A stretch of DNA of 64,000 bases from NCBI GenBank assembly GCA_002070475.1, contig MWDI01000063.1, forward strand, positions 28,906-92,905. Reading direction: 5' to 3'. The stretch is from Firmicutes bacterium ADurb.Bin146. GTDB taxonomy: Bacteria > Bacillota > Clostridia > DUPQ01. Both the position numbers and the translations under genes were made by a program. Below are positions 15,299-23,263 of this stretch, one piece after another. How positions within the stretch are numbered: position 1 is the first letter of the stretch; each line of letters starts with the position of its first letter. The notes beneath the pieces were generated by a model, which saw nothing but the letters and a program-made list of their open reading frames with translations, was not told the origin of the DNA and made no database searches.

Positions 15299-17662
15299 CT
15301 ATATGGAAGTAGATAATGGATCTAGCCTGGTGATTATATCATTTTGAATAGCAGGTGAAAGATCTAAAAAATTTACGAATGTTCCATGAATTCTCATTAT
15401 ATACACACCGTTTGGTGCATATTTTTTAGGATCGGCAAGAACTTTTCTTAATGTATCTGCAGTTGTAACATTTACATATAGATAATATGGGCATAAATTG
15501 TTATTCATTTCATTAAAGAATAATGGCATTATTATTCTGTCTCTAAATTGTAAACCTTTTTCCTCATAAGAATCAGCTGTAAAATATTTAGGGTCTATAC
15601 CAAAGTGTGATGCATATCCGCCATCCATTTCATCAAATGGAAGGTTCATGCATGATAATATTCTAAAACCAAGACCCATTGTGGCTTCACCATATAATGG
15701 ATCAATTCCATAACCTAACATCTCGCGTGCCAATCTTCCATCAGCAGTTGCGCCTACCCAGTATCCATAAAGCAAATGCGTAGAGGGTGTTGACCAGTCA
15801 GCACGAAACCCGTTATTAAGATAGTTTTTCATTGATTTGACATAATCAGATATTTTTAAGGAAATCTCTTGAGCAAGAGTATCCGGTGTAGGCATATTAT
15901 TACCATATTTAGGCGCCTTTTTTAGAAAAGCTCTTATATCAGAGTCGTTTTCAAAATTGCTTCTTATAGCATTAAGGAGCCGTTCAGGATCATTAGGATA
16001 AACTTTAAGGTATTCTTCTATTGCAATTATTGAATCTGTAGCAACGGATAATCCGTGAATCAGACAGCCACTTGCATTGTATTTAGTACCTTGATTATTT
16101 ACATCCCTCATATCATACCCTGTTACAAGTCCTCCCATGAAGCTGGATAAGAAGGGGACAGGAAGTTCGGATAAAGCTATAGATGCTGCATTTGCTGCAT
16201 CTGTCATATGCTTTATATAATATTTCGCATCATCAAAAAAGTATTCCTTAATATTCTTAAGAAGCGTTAGATTATCAGTATTTCTTGTCCTTCCTATTAC
16301 TTCACCAGATATAAGTGAACGTCCGTTATTAATTGTCATTTCCAGTATTTTTCCAAGATTCAGCCAGCTGTTTGTAGTATTTCCGTTATCTTTACCCATT
16401 ATAAGCGGTTCTTGGCATCCTGCAACAGAATAATCCTCAAGATCGTCTTTATCAACTCCGGCTTTCGAAAGAACCTTAAAAACAGATTCGTCATTGAATA
16501 GTGACGGGGTAAGGCACCCCGGAGTGAAGAAAAATCTTCCCAACTCCTCATATAGCCTTGCAGGAGTGTTATTGTGCAATTTTACTGATAATATCGGTTG
16601 AGGGAAGTTCATTGCATAATAAGCATCAAGAAACGCATATGTGCATATATTAGTTAAATCCTCACCTGTATTGGATTTGCCTGCTAAAAGGACATTCTGA
16701 GATATAGCCCATGATCTATCACCTACATTGTAGAAAACAAGGAAATGTTTGAATAAACTTGCAGCTTGTTCTCTTGTGAGGTCTTTTCTATATGGTTCGA
16801 ATATCCTGTCTGCGTTACCAACAGAAAAAGCAAATGGATTAGGCGCTTGTTCAAGGCACATGACCTGCCATAATAATAGGAAGGATTGTATTGCTTCATA
16901 AAGATTTTCTGAAGGAAGATAAGGTACTTTTTTTAATGTGGTTTCAATCAGCAAAAGTTGCTGTTTTCTTTCATTAGAAGCTGTTTTTGATTGTGAATTT
17001 GCAATATCTGCATATCTATGAGCTAAAAGAACGACACATTCAAGAGAAAGTTTCATTGCAATGAGATTGTTACGTTTTTCCTCATTTTTTTCACTTCTTA
17101 TGGATTCTTCTGTTTTTTCAATTATGCCTTTTATTCCATATTTCAGCGCGGGACGGAAATCCGGTATGACATGGCCTGTAACTTGTTCTATAAAGAATAT
17201 GACTTCTTTTGTGTATTGCTCGTAATCATCATAGACTTTTGTAAGCTTTCTTACGAATTCAGTATTTTTAGTGAATTCCTTAACTTTTGCGATTCTCTCT
17301 TTGGTGAATTCCGTGTTTGGTTCTATATCGTCATATATCGCTGTAGGATCACAATAACCCGAAAATGTCTCAACCTCAAATGACGGATTGATTAAAGCGT
17401 ATGATCTGGCAAATGCATCTCTTTGTGTGCCTGCGAATATGTTATGCTCACTGATGTATAACGGTATATTTGCAACTATATGTTTAAGCTCATGAGCAGC
17501 ACGGATTTCTTTTGGAAGACCTTTTAACTCATTTTGTATATCACAGACTATTTCACGGGCTAAAAACCAACCATCAAGTCTTTTTAACTCTCGTTCTTCT
17601 TTAAAAAGCAGGGATGCTTTCTCATCAATAAGTTCTTTTGAATATACCTCATATGCTTTCAT
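15299..17662 (-). CDS. Glycyl radical enzyme of unassigned substrate, C-x-E dehydratase-like
   Basis: This 787-residue protein has the PFL-like ten-stranded barrel of glycyl radical enzymes. The active-site loop reads SVAGCQEPLIMG, giving thiyl Cys416 and a Cys-x-Glu pair (Glu418) as in the eliminase/dehydratase class (glycerol dehydratase, choline lyase, hydroxyproline dehydratase), not the Cys-Cys of pyruvate formate-lyase. The C-terminal radical loop reads MRIHGTFVNFLDLSP: Gly760 is kept, but the normal RVxGYS/A surroundings are replaced by RIHGTF. ATG 17662 is chosen because the upstream ATG 17674 overlaps a GGAGG ribosome site. Its activase gene ends 15 bases upstream. Kinase and isomerase genes follow, pointing to a sugar or polyol-derived substrate; this is inference. 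Confidence 0.85.
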   Translation of the reverse strand: MKAYEVYSKELIDEKASLLFKEERELKRLDGWFLAREIVCDIQNELKGLPKEIRAAHELKHIVANIPLYISEHNIFAGTQRDAFARSYALINPSFEVETFSGYCDPTAIYDDIEPNTEFTKERIAKVKEFTKNTEFVRKLTKVYDDYEQYTKEVIFFIEQVTGHVIPDFRPALKYGIKGIIEKTEESIRSEKNEEKRNNLIAMKLSLECVVLLAHRYADIANSQSKTASNERKQQLLLIETTLKKVPYLPSENLYEAIQSFLLLWQVMCLEQAPNPFAFSVGNADRIFEPYRKDLTREQAASLFKHFLVFYNVGDRSWAISQNVLLAGKSNTGEDLTNICTYAFLDAYYAMNFPQPILSVKLHNNTPARLYEELGRFFFTPGCLTPSLFNDESVFKVLSKAGVDKDDLEDYSVAGCQEPLIMGKDNGNTTNSWLNLGKILEMTINNGRSLISGEVIGRTRNTDNLTLLKNIKEYFFDDAKYYIKHMTDAANAASIALSELPVPFLSSFMGGLVTGYDMRDVNNQGTKYNASGCLIHGLSVATDSIIAIEEYLKVYPNDPERLLNAIRSNFENDSDIRAFLKKAPKYGNNMPTPDTLAQEISLKISDYVKSMKNYLNNGFRADWSTPSTHLLYGYWVGATADGRLAREMLGYGIDPLYGEATMGLGFRILSCMNLPFDEMDGGYASHFGIDPKYFTADSYEEKGLQFRDRIIMPLFFNEMNNNLCPYYLYVNVTTADTLRKVLADPKKYAPNGVYIMRIHGTFVNFLDLSPAIQNDIITRLDPLSTSI

Positions 17663-17677
17663 GTAAACCTCCATTAG

Positions 17678-18538
17678 TTATGTAGTTATACAATTAAAAC
17701 CGTTTTCATTAAATATACGGGTAAACATTTCAATTGTACTTTTGGAAACATATTCATTTCCACTCATATTATATTCCATACCGCATTGAATCCATTTTGA
17801 TTTGCCATATTCATGAAACTTAATCAGTTCAATAGATATGTTATTTTTATTACACTCAGATAAAGCCTGCACGAATCCATGTGCATTTTCTTCTTCTGCA
17901 TTAAAACCTTTTACTAAAGGTATCCTTATAATCATATTTGTAAGAAAAGACAGTTTTTTTAAGTTCCTTTTGATAATCGCATTAGATATTCCTACTGTCT
18001 TTCTATGCTTTTCATCGTCGTAGTGTTTAAAATCCACAATAAGATTATCCACATATTCTATCAATGAAGCAAGCTGAGGATGTGAGCCATTAGTTTCTAT
18101 TGCTGTATTAATGTTATTTTGTTTGAGTTTTTTTAGCATATCGGTCAGGACCGGCATATTTAATGTGGGTTCACCACCAGTAAAAGTAACTCCTCCATTT
18201 GAAAAAAACATTGCTTTGCTTCTTATTGCTTCATCTACCACATCATCAGTTTCATATGTTATACATGACAATTTTATTCCCATATGAGGTGTTTGAATAC
18301 ATATTCTTGGGCACCCTTTGCAAATACTGCTGTCAAGATTTTTGGAAGATATAGCTCCTTTAGGGCATATGTTGTCATCTATTTCATTAGTAATCATTAT
18401 GCTGCCCTTTTCATTTATACCTTCAGGATTAGCGCACCATGGACAGCGCATATTACATCCTTGAAGATGATAAACAAGCCTGTTACCCGGTCCATCCTGT
18501 AAAAAATTAAAACCTTTTTGAAATATATTAACTAACAT
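17678..18538 (-). CDS. Radical SAM glycyl-radical enzyme activase
   Basis: The 286-residue enzyme uses S-adenosylmethionine to install the glycyl radical on its partner. The CX3CX2C iron-sulfur motif is Cys28, Cys32 and Cys35 (GCNMRCPWC), preceded by the DGPGNR block; GGVTFTGGEPT follows near residue 115. Between them, Cys58, Cys73, Cys76 and Cys80 can ligate one auxiliary cluster, fewer than the eight cysteines of the usual two-cluster ferredoxin insert. It begins one base after the cysS stop, its ribosome site lying in the end of cysS, and is followed by the glycyl radical enzyme after 15 bases. Confidence 0.9.
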   Translation of the reverse strand: MLVNIFQKGFNFLQDGPGNRLVYHLQGCNMRCPWCANPEGINEKGSIMITNEIDDNICPKGAISSKNLDSSICKGCPRICIQTPHMGIKLSCITYETDDVVDEAIRSKAMFFSNGGVTFTGGEPTLNMPVLTDMLKKLKQNNINTAIETNGSHPQLASLIEYVDNLIVDFKHYDDEKHRKTVGISNAIIKRNLKKLSFLTNMIIRIPLVKGFNAEEENAHGFVQALSECNKNNISIELIKFHEYGKSKWIQCGMEYNMSGNEYVSKSTIEMFTRIFNENGFNCITT

Positions 18539-18539
18539 A

Positions 18540-19922
18540 TTATCCTTTCCTAATTACCTGTCCTGTTGGTGTATCACTAATTGAATAACCAAGCATTTTA
18601 ATTCTATCTCTTAATTCGTCAGATTTTTTCCAATCTTTATTTTTCCTGGCTTCTAGCCGCTGTTGAGCAAGCATATTGATTTCTTCAGGAATTTCCTCCA
18701 CTGCTTCTAATCGTTTCTTATCGAGATTTAATGCAAGCACTTTATCGAAATCCATTAAAAGTTCATATAACTTGTATGATTTTGTGCTGTTTCTTGCAGC
18801 ATTCCAGACTGTACCCATTGCAAGAGGAAGATTTAAATCATCTTCCAATGCGTTTTGGAACTCTTTTTTATAAGTTTCAACCAATTCAGAATCAATTTCA
18901 TCTTTTGATTCCTTATGCGCTAATGTGAGATTTGACAATCGGTTTAAACTTGTCTGCGCAGCTTCTATGCCTTCCCATGTAAAATTAAGTTTTTTACTAT
19001 AATGAGCATTTAAGCACATATAGCGGAATGCAAGTGGTTCAAAACCTCTTTCTTCCAAGTCTGATATAAGATAAGCTGTGCCGATGCTTTTAGACATCTT
19101 ACCGTTGTCAACTTGCAAAAATTCACAATGCATCCAGCATTTAACAGCCTGTTTTTTAACAAAAGAATTAGATTGGGCAATTTCATTCTCATGATGTATG
19201 GGTATATGGTCTACTCCTCCGGTATGAAGGTCAAATTGGTCTCCCAAATATTTTCTGGACATAGCTGAGCATTCTATATGCCAGCCAGGATAACCCATGC
19301 CCCATCTGCTTTCCCATTGCATAATATGTTCTTTCGGAGCTTTTTTCCATAAAGCAAAATCTGCAGGATGCTTTTTCTCCATATTAACTGCAACTCTTGC
19401 TCCCGCAATCTGTCCATCAAGGTCAATATTGGATAGTTTACCATAATCAGGAAATTTTGATATATCGAAATATATGCCATCACTTGTTTCATATGCGTAA
19501 CCATCATCATATAGTTTGTACACAATTTCCAGCATTTCCTTAATATGTTCTGATGCCTTGCATATAACATTTGGTTTTTGTATATTGAGTTTACTGATGT
19601 CTTTAAGAAATGCATCAGTGTACATGGAAGCTATTTCCCATGGAGTCATATTTGTGCTTCTGGCAGTCTTAAGCATCTTATCCTCTCCTTCGTCAGAATC
19701 TGAGACAAGATGCCCGACATCAGTAATATTCATAACATTCTTTACTTTATATCCAAGATAATTGAGAGACCTTTTTAAAAAATCCATAAAAAGAAATGCT
19801 TTCATATTTCCAATATGAGCATAACTATACACTGTAGGCCCGCATGAGTACATCCTGATTGTCTTATTATCAAGCGGAATGAGTTCCTCTTTATTCTTTG
19901 TAAGCGTATTATATACTTTCAT
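18540..19922 (-). CDS. cysS: Cysteinyl-tRNA synthetase
   Basis: CysS charges tRNA-Cys. The 460-residue protein has YSCGPTVYSYAHIGN (zinc ligand Cys and the HIGH-type HIGN), the GWHIECSAMS block with zinc ligands, the HHENEIAQS stretch and the KMSKS signature (GKMSKSIG). ATG 19922 fits AAGGA seven bases upstream better than the upstream start at 19937. In Bacillus-type genomes cysS lies close to radA-ispD-ispF; here it is 16 kb away and inverted, and its transcript seems to run into the glycyl radical enzyme genes. No T-box leader is visible in the 98 bases before it. Confidence 0.95.
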   Translation of the reverse strand: MKVYNTLTKNKEELIPLDNKTIRMYSCGPTVYSYAHIGNMKAFLFMDFLKRSLNYLGYKVKNVMNITDVGHLVSDSDEGEDKMLKTARSTNMTPWEIASMYTDAFLKDISKLNIQKPNVICKASEHIKEMLEIVYKLYDDGYAYETSDGIYFDISKFPDYGKLSNIDLDGQIAGARVAVNMEKKHPADFALWKKAPKEHIMQWESRWGMGYPGWHIECSAMSRKYLGDQFDLHTGGVDHIPIHHENEIAQSNSFVKKQAVKCWMHCEFLQVDNGKMSKSIGTAYLISDLEERGFEPLAFRYMCLNAHYSKKLNFTWEGIEAAQTSLNRLSNLTLAHKESKDEIDSELVETYKKEFQNALEDDLNLPLAMGTVWNAARNSTKSYKLYELLMDFDKVLALNLDKKRLEAVEEIPEEINMLAQQRLEARKNKDWKKSDELRDRIKMLGYSISDTPTGQVIRKG

Positions 19923-20020
19923 AATCAATCCTTGCAATAAAATACTTCATTGCTTATTATATATTAATACATTAGAATAATCTATCAGATAATAAACAGT
20001 TATATGAAGATAAGGATTCT

Positions 20021-21454
20021 TCAGATTAGTTTAATAACTCTGATATAAAATTTTACTATGTCACAAACAGCATCACATGATATTCTTTCATTATTTCCGT
20101 GAATATATCCTCTTTGCTCTTTAGTTAGGTGCATTGCTGAAAACTTATATACCTTATCAGAAATTTTGTTAAAATGTCTTGAATCTGAAGCAGCAAACAT
20201 CAGGTAAGGGGATACAATGGCATCTGGCCAGGTCTGCATTATTGAATTGCATAAAACATCCCAGCCTTTACAATCTGTACATGAATATATAGAAGGATTG
20301 GTACCATGTATTATCTCAAATTCGATTTTATCATTATTTGCGACTTTCTTAAGATATTTACAAGCCGAATCATATGTATCACATCCAAGCAATCTTAAAT
20401 TGGCTGTAAAAGATGCTTTTGGTGGAAGAACATTAGCAGCCTGGCTGCCGCTCGCCATAGTAAATGCAACTGTTGACCTCATAAGAGCATTGAGCTCCCC
20501 TCCACTTTTTTTGCATATAATATTCAAAACAGGACTGAAGCACCACAGGTTCGCAAAGATAAGTCTGAATATAAAAGACGAATGTCTTCCAAGTACATCA
20601 AACATTTTTATAACCGGAGGAGTAAGCTGAAATTTGAATGGTTTGTTTTCTATATTTACCACAGCTTTAGCAAGCTGTCCTATTATTGTGTGAGGCATAG
20701 GCGCAGATGCATGACCGCCTCCGCTTTTCATATTCATACGGATATCAGTTATACCTTTTTCCGCAATTCCTACAAGGGCACATTGACCTTTTAATCCTGG
20801 GAAAACTCCTTCTACTACCGCACCGCCTTCATCAATGACCATTGCTGGTTTAATATTCCTCTTTTTGAATAATTCAACTATGGCCGGGCAGGTAGGGCCT
20901 GCTACTTCCTCATCACCTGAGAATGAAAGATAAATATCATTTTTTGGTGTATAATTCTGCTTTATAAGAAATTCTGCAGCTTCAAGAATCCCTAAAAAAG
21001 TACCTTTCGTATCTAGAGCACCACGTCCCCATAATTCATTATTTTCTAAAACCCCTTCAAATGGAGGCTTATCCCATTGGTCTTCGTTTGCAGGTACTAC
21101 ATCATAATGTGACATGAGGACAATAGGTTCATCACTTTTTTCACCTGGCCATCTGAATAGAAGACCCGTATTCATAACCTTCTCAAACTCACATTTATCA
21201 AATACATTCGGATAAAAGCATCTAATCAGGTTGTGAAGTTTTTCAAATTCTATAAAATCAATTTTTTCAAAATCCCTATCTGAAATTGTTTTACATTTGA
21301 TGAGTTCAGCAAATCTTTTAATAATTTCTTCTTTGTCCAGGTCAATGTGATTTGTTTCAGGTTTTAATACTTTATAGGGTTTGAAAAGAAATGCTCGGAC
21401 AATGAGAATGAGTATAAATAAAAGGACTAATACAGGAAAAATTAGCCACCACAT
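20021..21454 (-). CDS. M20-family metallopeptidase with N-terminal membrane anchor
   Basis: The 477-residue protein starts with a hydrophobic anchor (residues 2-25) and continues as a carboxypeptidase Ss1/PM20D1-like M20 enzyme. Metal-site landmarks are MSHYDVVPA (about residue 115), WGRGALDTKG (about 150), SFSGDEEVAGP with the catalytic and metal Glu residues (about 187), and a late HGNNERI histidine. It probably cleaves peptides or N-acyl amino acids. It begins 11 bases after a two-gene membrane-protein pair with a good AGGAGG site, so it likely works with them, for example on an imported peptide. Confidence 0.85.
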   Translation of the reverse strand: MWWLIFPVLVLLFILILIVRAFLFKPYKVLKPETNHIDLDKEEIIKRFAELIKCKTISDRDFEKIDFIEFEKLHNLIRCFYPNVFDKCEFEKVMNTGLLFRWPGEKSDEPIVLMSHYDVVPANEDQWDKPPFEGVLENNELWGRGALDTKGTFLGILEAAEFLIKQNYTPKNDIYLSFSGDEEVAGPTCPAIVELFKKRNIKPAMVIDEGGAVVEGVFPGLKGQCALVGIAEKGITDIRMNMKSGGGHASAPMPHTIIGQLAKAVVNIENKPFKFQLTPPVIKMFDVLGRHSSFIFRLIFANLWCFSPVLNIICKKSGGELNALMRSTVAFTMASGSQAANVLPPKASFTANLRLLGCDTYDSACKYLKKVANNDKIEFEIIHGTNPSIYSCTDCKGWDVLCNSIMQTWPDAIVSPYLMFAASDSRHFNKISDKVYKFSAMHLTKEQRGYIHGNNERISCDAVCDIVKFYIRVIKLI

Positions 21455-21465
21455 ACGAATACCTC

Positions 21466-22137
21466 CTAAATTTTATTTTTCTTATACAATATTCTAGCAC
21501 ACACTATAGCAATAATTGAACCAACCGGAACCAGTACTCCAACATAACTTGACAGATTTATTGGAGATACTATAAATAGAATAAGCATGAATAAGAGAGG
21601 AGATAGCGCTATTTTCCAGTTCTTAGATACATAAACTACACCAAGACCTCCAAAAAGTGAAGGTAGAATGTTTGCGAAAGCAGGTTTTAAGAATTCTGAC
21701 TCCAGAAAAGGTCTGATAACTGTCAATCCTAGCACACCAACAGAAATTATTATTATGGTAGTAATACTGGATACTGCTATAGAAATTGTAGAAATGACTT
21801 CTCCTTCATCAGTGCCAGGCTTTACATTAGCAGAATTCATAGCATTCAATGCACAAGGAGCCTTGAGATTGGAAATATTCCCTGTTACGAAGGAAAGGTA
21901 AGAACCGCCTGATCCAAGCATGGGGGTATATGTGAGAATTTCAATAGCTCCGACGGTCCAAAAGATTGGAGCTACTCCAGCAAGTGCTTTAAAAAATGGT
22001 CCTGCGGAAGGCCATGCATCATACAAAACAGACAGGATAACCGGAAATAAAGTAAATAATCCTAATGCCCCAAGTATCCATATCCTCCCATAAAAATGTA
22101 TTTTATCATCATATGTTTTTTTTATTTTTTTATTCAT
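21466..22137 (-). CDS. Polytopic membrane protein, partner of the DUF5058-like protein
   Basis: The 223-residue protein has about five to six hydrophobic segments. Notable stretches are TPMLGSGGSYLSFVTGNISNLKAPCA, read in two parts as a glycine-serine rich loop and an NxSNLKAPCA segment at about residues 70-97. I do not recognise a characterised family, though it is regularly paired in my memory with DUF5058 proteins. It starts 9 bases after that gene, with AGGAGG before ATG 22137, and is followed by the M20 peptidase. The pair plausibly forms a transporter for peptides or amino acids; this is inference from context. Confidence 0.65.
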   Translation of the reverse strand: MNKKIKKTYDDKIHFYGRIWILGALGLFTLFPVILSVLYDAWPSAGPFFKALAGVAPIFWTVGAIEILTYTPMLGSGGSYLSFVTGNISNLKAPCALNAMNSANVKPGTDEGEVISTISIAVSSITTIIIISVGVLGLTVIRPFLESEFLKPAFANILPSLFGGLGVVYVSKNWKIALSPLLFMLILFIVSPINLSSYVGVLVPVGSIIAIVCARILYKKNKI

Positions 22138-22146
22138 GTTTTCCTC

Positions 22147-22878
22147 CTATAAAAATCTTTCTACAAGATTAGTTATGGGTATTGAAAGCGCCATTGAAGA
22201 AAGCATTGTTATCGGAAGTGCGAAATCTTCCAGCCACTTAATTTTTAACTTTTTGACTAATATACCTATAACTGACATTATTACTGCAGAAACAAGCATT
22301 ACGAACACTGGAATCCATCCGGTAAGGCCAGTCTTTATGTCAGCAAAAATTAGTCCTAAAAATGCAGATATCATGCCAAGAAATAAAGCTGTAAGAAAAG
22401 CATCGCTCCACTTTTCATCCTTTGTCTTAATGGAAATCAGTCCTTTTTGGATCTTCTTTAAGAATAGGGGAATTAATACAAGTCCTGTAAATATGCCAAG
22501 ATGCATTACCCAGGCCATAGTAGAAAATACTTTTGGGTCAGTCACCAAAGTTGATAAGTCTGTTATTCCCAATGAATTTGCAGCTGAAGATGCCGCAGTA
22601 AGCTCGTATGTCAATGCGCCTAAAATGGATAAACGTAGCCATGGCAATGGCAAACCAAGAAATCCCGACAATGTCAAAACACCCATCAGTATGGATATTG
22701 CAGGCGCGATTGTGAATACGGAACTGGATAAAATGGTCTTTTTAACGGTTGATGAACTGATATTCAACTCTTTTGCTCTTTTTATGGCTTTAGTAAGGAA
22801 GAAGACAGCCTGAGCGAGCACATAAAGTAAAATAACCGCTACCATTATGTACATTAATTTGGAATTAGGATCAAACAA
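22147..22878 (-). CDS. DUF5058-like polytopic membrane protein
   Basis: The 243-residue product has six or seven hydrophobic segments and a conserved-looking loop PAISILMGVLTLSGFLG followed by LPWLRLSILGA. It resembles the DUF5058 family, which has no proven role. Translation most likely starts at TTG 22878, seven bases after GGAGGTG. It is the first gene of a three-gene minus-strand unit with the second membrane protein and the M20 peptidase. The two membrane proteins have different sequences but similar size and helix number, as expected for a heteromeric transporter; no ATPase or binding protein accompanies them. Confidence 0.65.
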   Translation of the reverse strand: MFDPNSKLMYIMVAVILLYVLAQAVFFLTKAIKRAKELNISSSTVKKTILSSSVFTIAPAISILMGVLTLSGFLGLPLPWLRLSILGALTYELTAASSAANSLGITDLSTLVTDPKVFSTMAWVMHLGIFTGLVLIPLFLKKIQKGLISIKTKDEKWSDAFLTALFLGMISAFLGLIFADIKTGLTGWIPVFVMLVSAVIMSVIGILVKKLKIKWLEDFALPITMLSSMALSIPITNLVERFL

Positions 22879-23038
22879 AATCTTGCACCTCCTGTTTTTT
22901 ATTGTTTATTCAAGTTAAGCTAATTATATATCGAAATACCTTTTTAAAGTAGATTAAAAGTTAAATTCAATTTTATTTTAGTTAATAAATTATTATTTGT
23001 CTATGTATTAACACTGATTGAACCAATATCATAATTAT

Positions 23039-23263
23039 ATGAGAAATTTACGTACTAGAAATTGGAAAAAAGGTAGTGCGGCAGCGGAAGCATCAATTGT
23101 TCTTCCCCTAATACTGATGCTTGTAATATCTGTTATCTTTTGTGCAGTAAAAATTAGTTTTGTAGAAATTGAAGTGGATATATACGACCTTACATCTAGA
23201 ATTAAAACTTTTGATAGTATGGGAAGAAAGGCAGATGTAATATACGATGCGTTTTTTGAGTAG
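23039..23263 (+). CDS. Small TadE-like membrane protein
   Basis: The product is about 74 residues. KKGSAAAEASIVLPLILMLV near residue 12 is the typical TadE/TadG entry: a short basic N terminus, a Gly-Ser/Ala-Glu processing-like site and one transmembrane helix. The remaining 40 residues lie outside the helix. The start is uncertain: ATG 23039 or TTG 23018, and neither has a clear ribosome site. The gene overlaps the DUF5702-like gene by 17 bases, so the two are likely coupled. No TadA ATPase, TadB/C platform or prepilin peptidase is nearby. Confidence 0.6.
   Translation: MRNLRTRNWKKGSAAAEASIVLPLILMLVISVIFCAVKISFVEIEVDIYDLTSRIKTFDSMGRKADVIYDAFFE

Noticed and set aside
15299..18538. Pyruvate formate-lyase and its activase
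   Set aside because: The active site has Cys-Gln-Glu rather than the adjacent Cys-Cys of PFL, and the activase has extra cysteines that PFL activase lacks.
19923..20020. T-box leader upstream of cysS
   Set aside because: Only 98 bases lie before cysS and there is no conserved T-box sequence or terminator.
22136..22813. 225-residue plus-strand ORF opposite the DUF5058-like gene
   Set aside because: It is the mirror of a hydrophobic gene with a good start and operon context; the antisense product has no recognisable motif or ribosome site.
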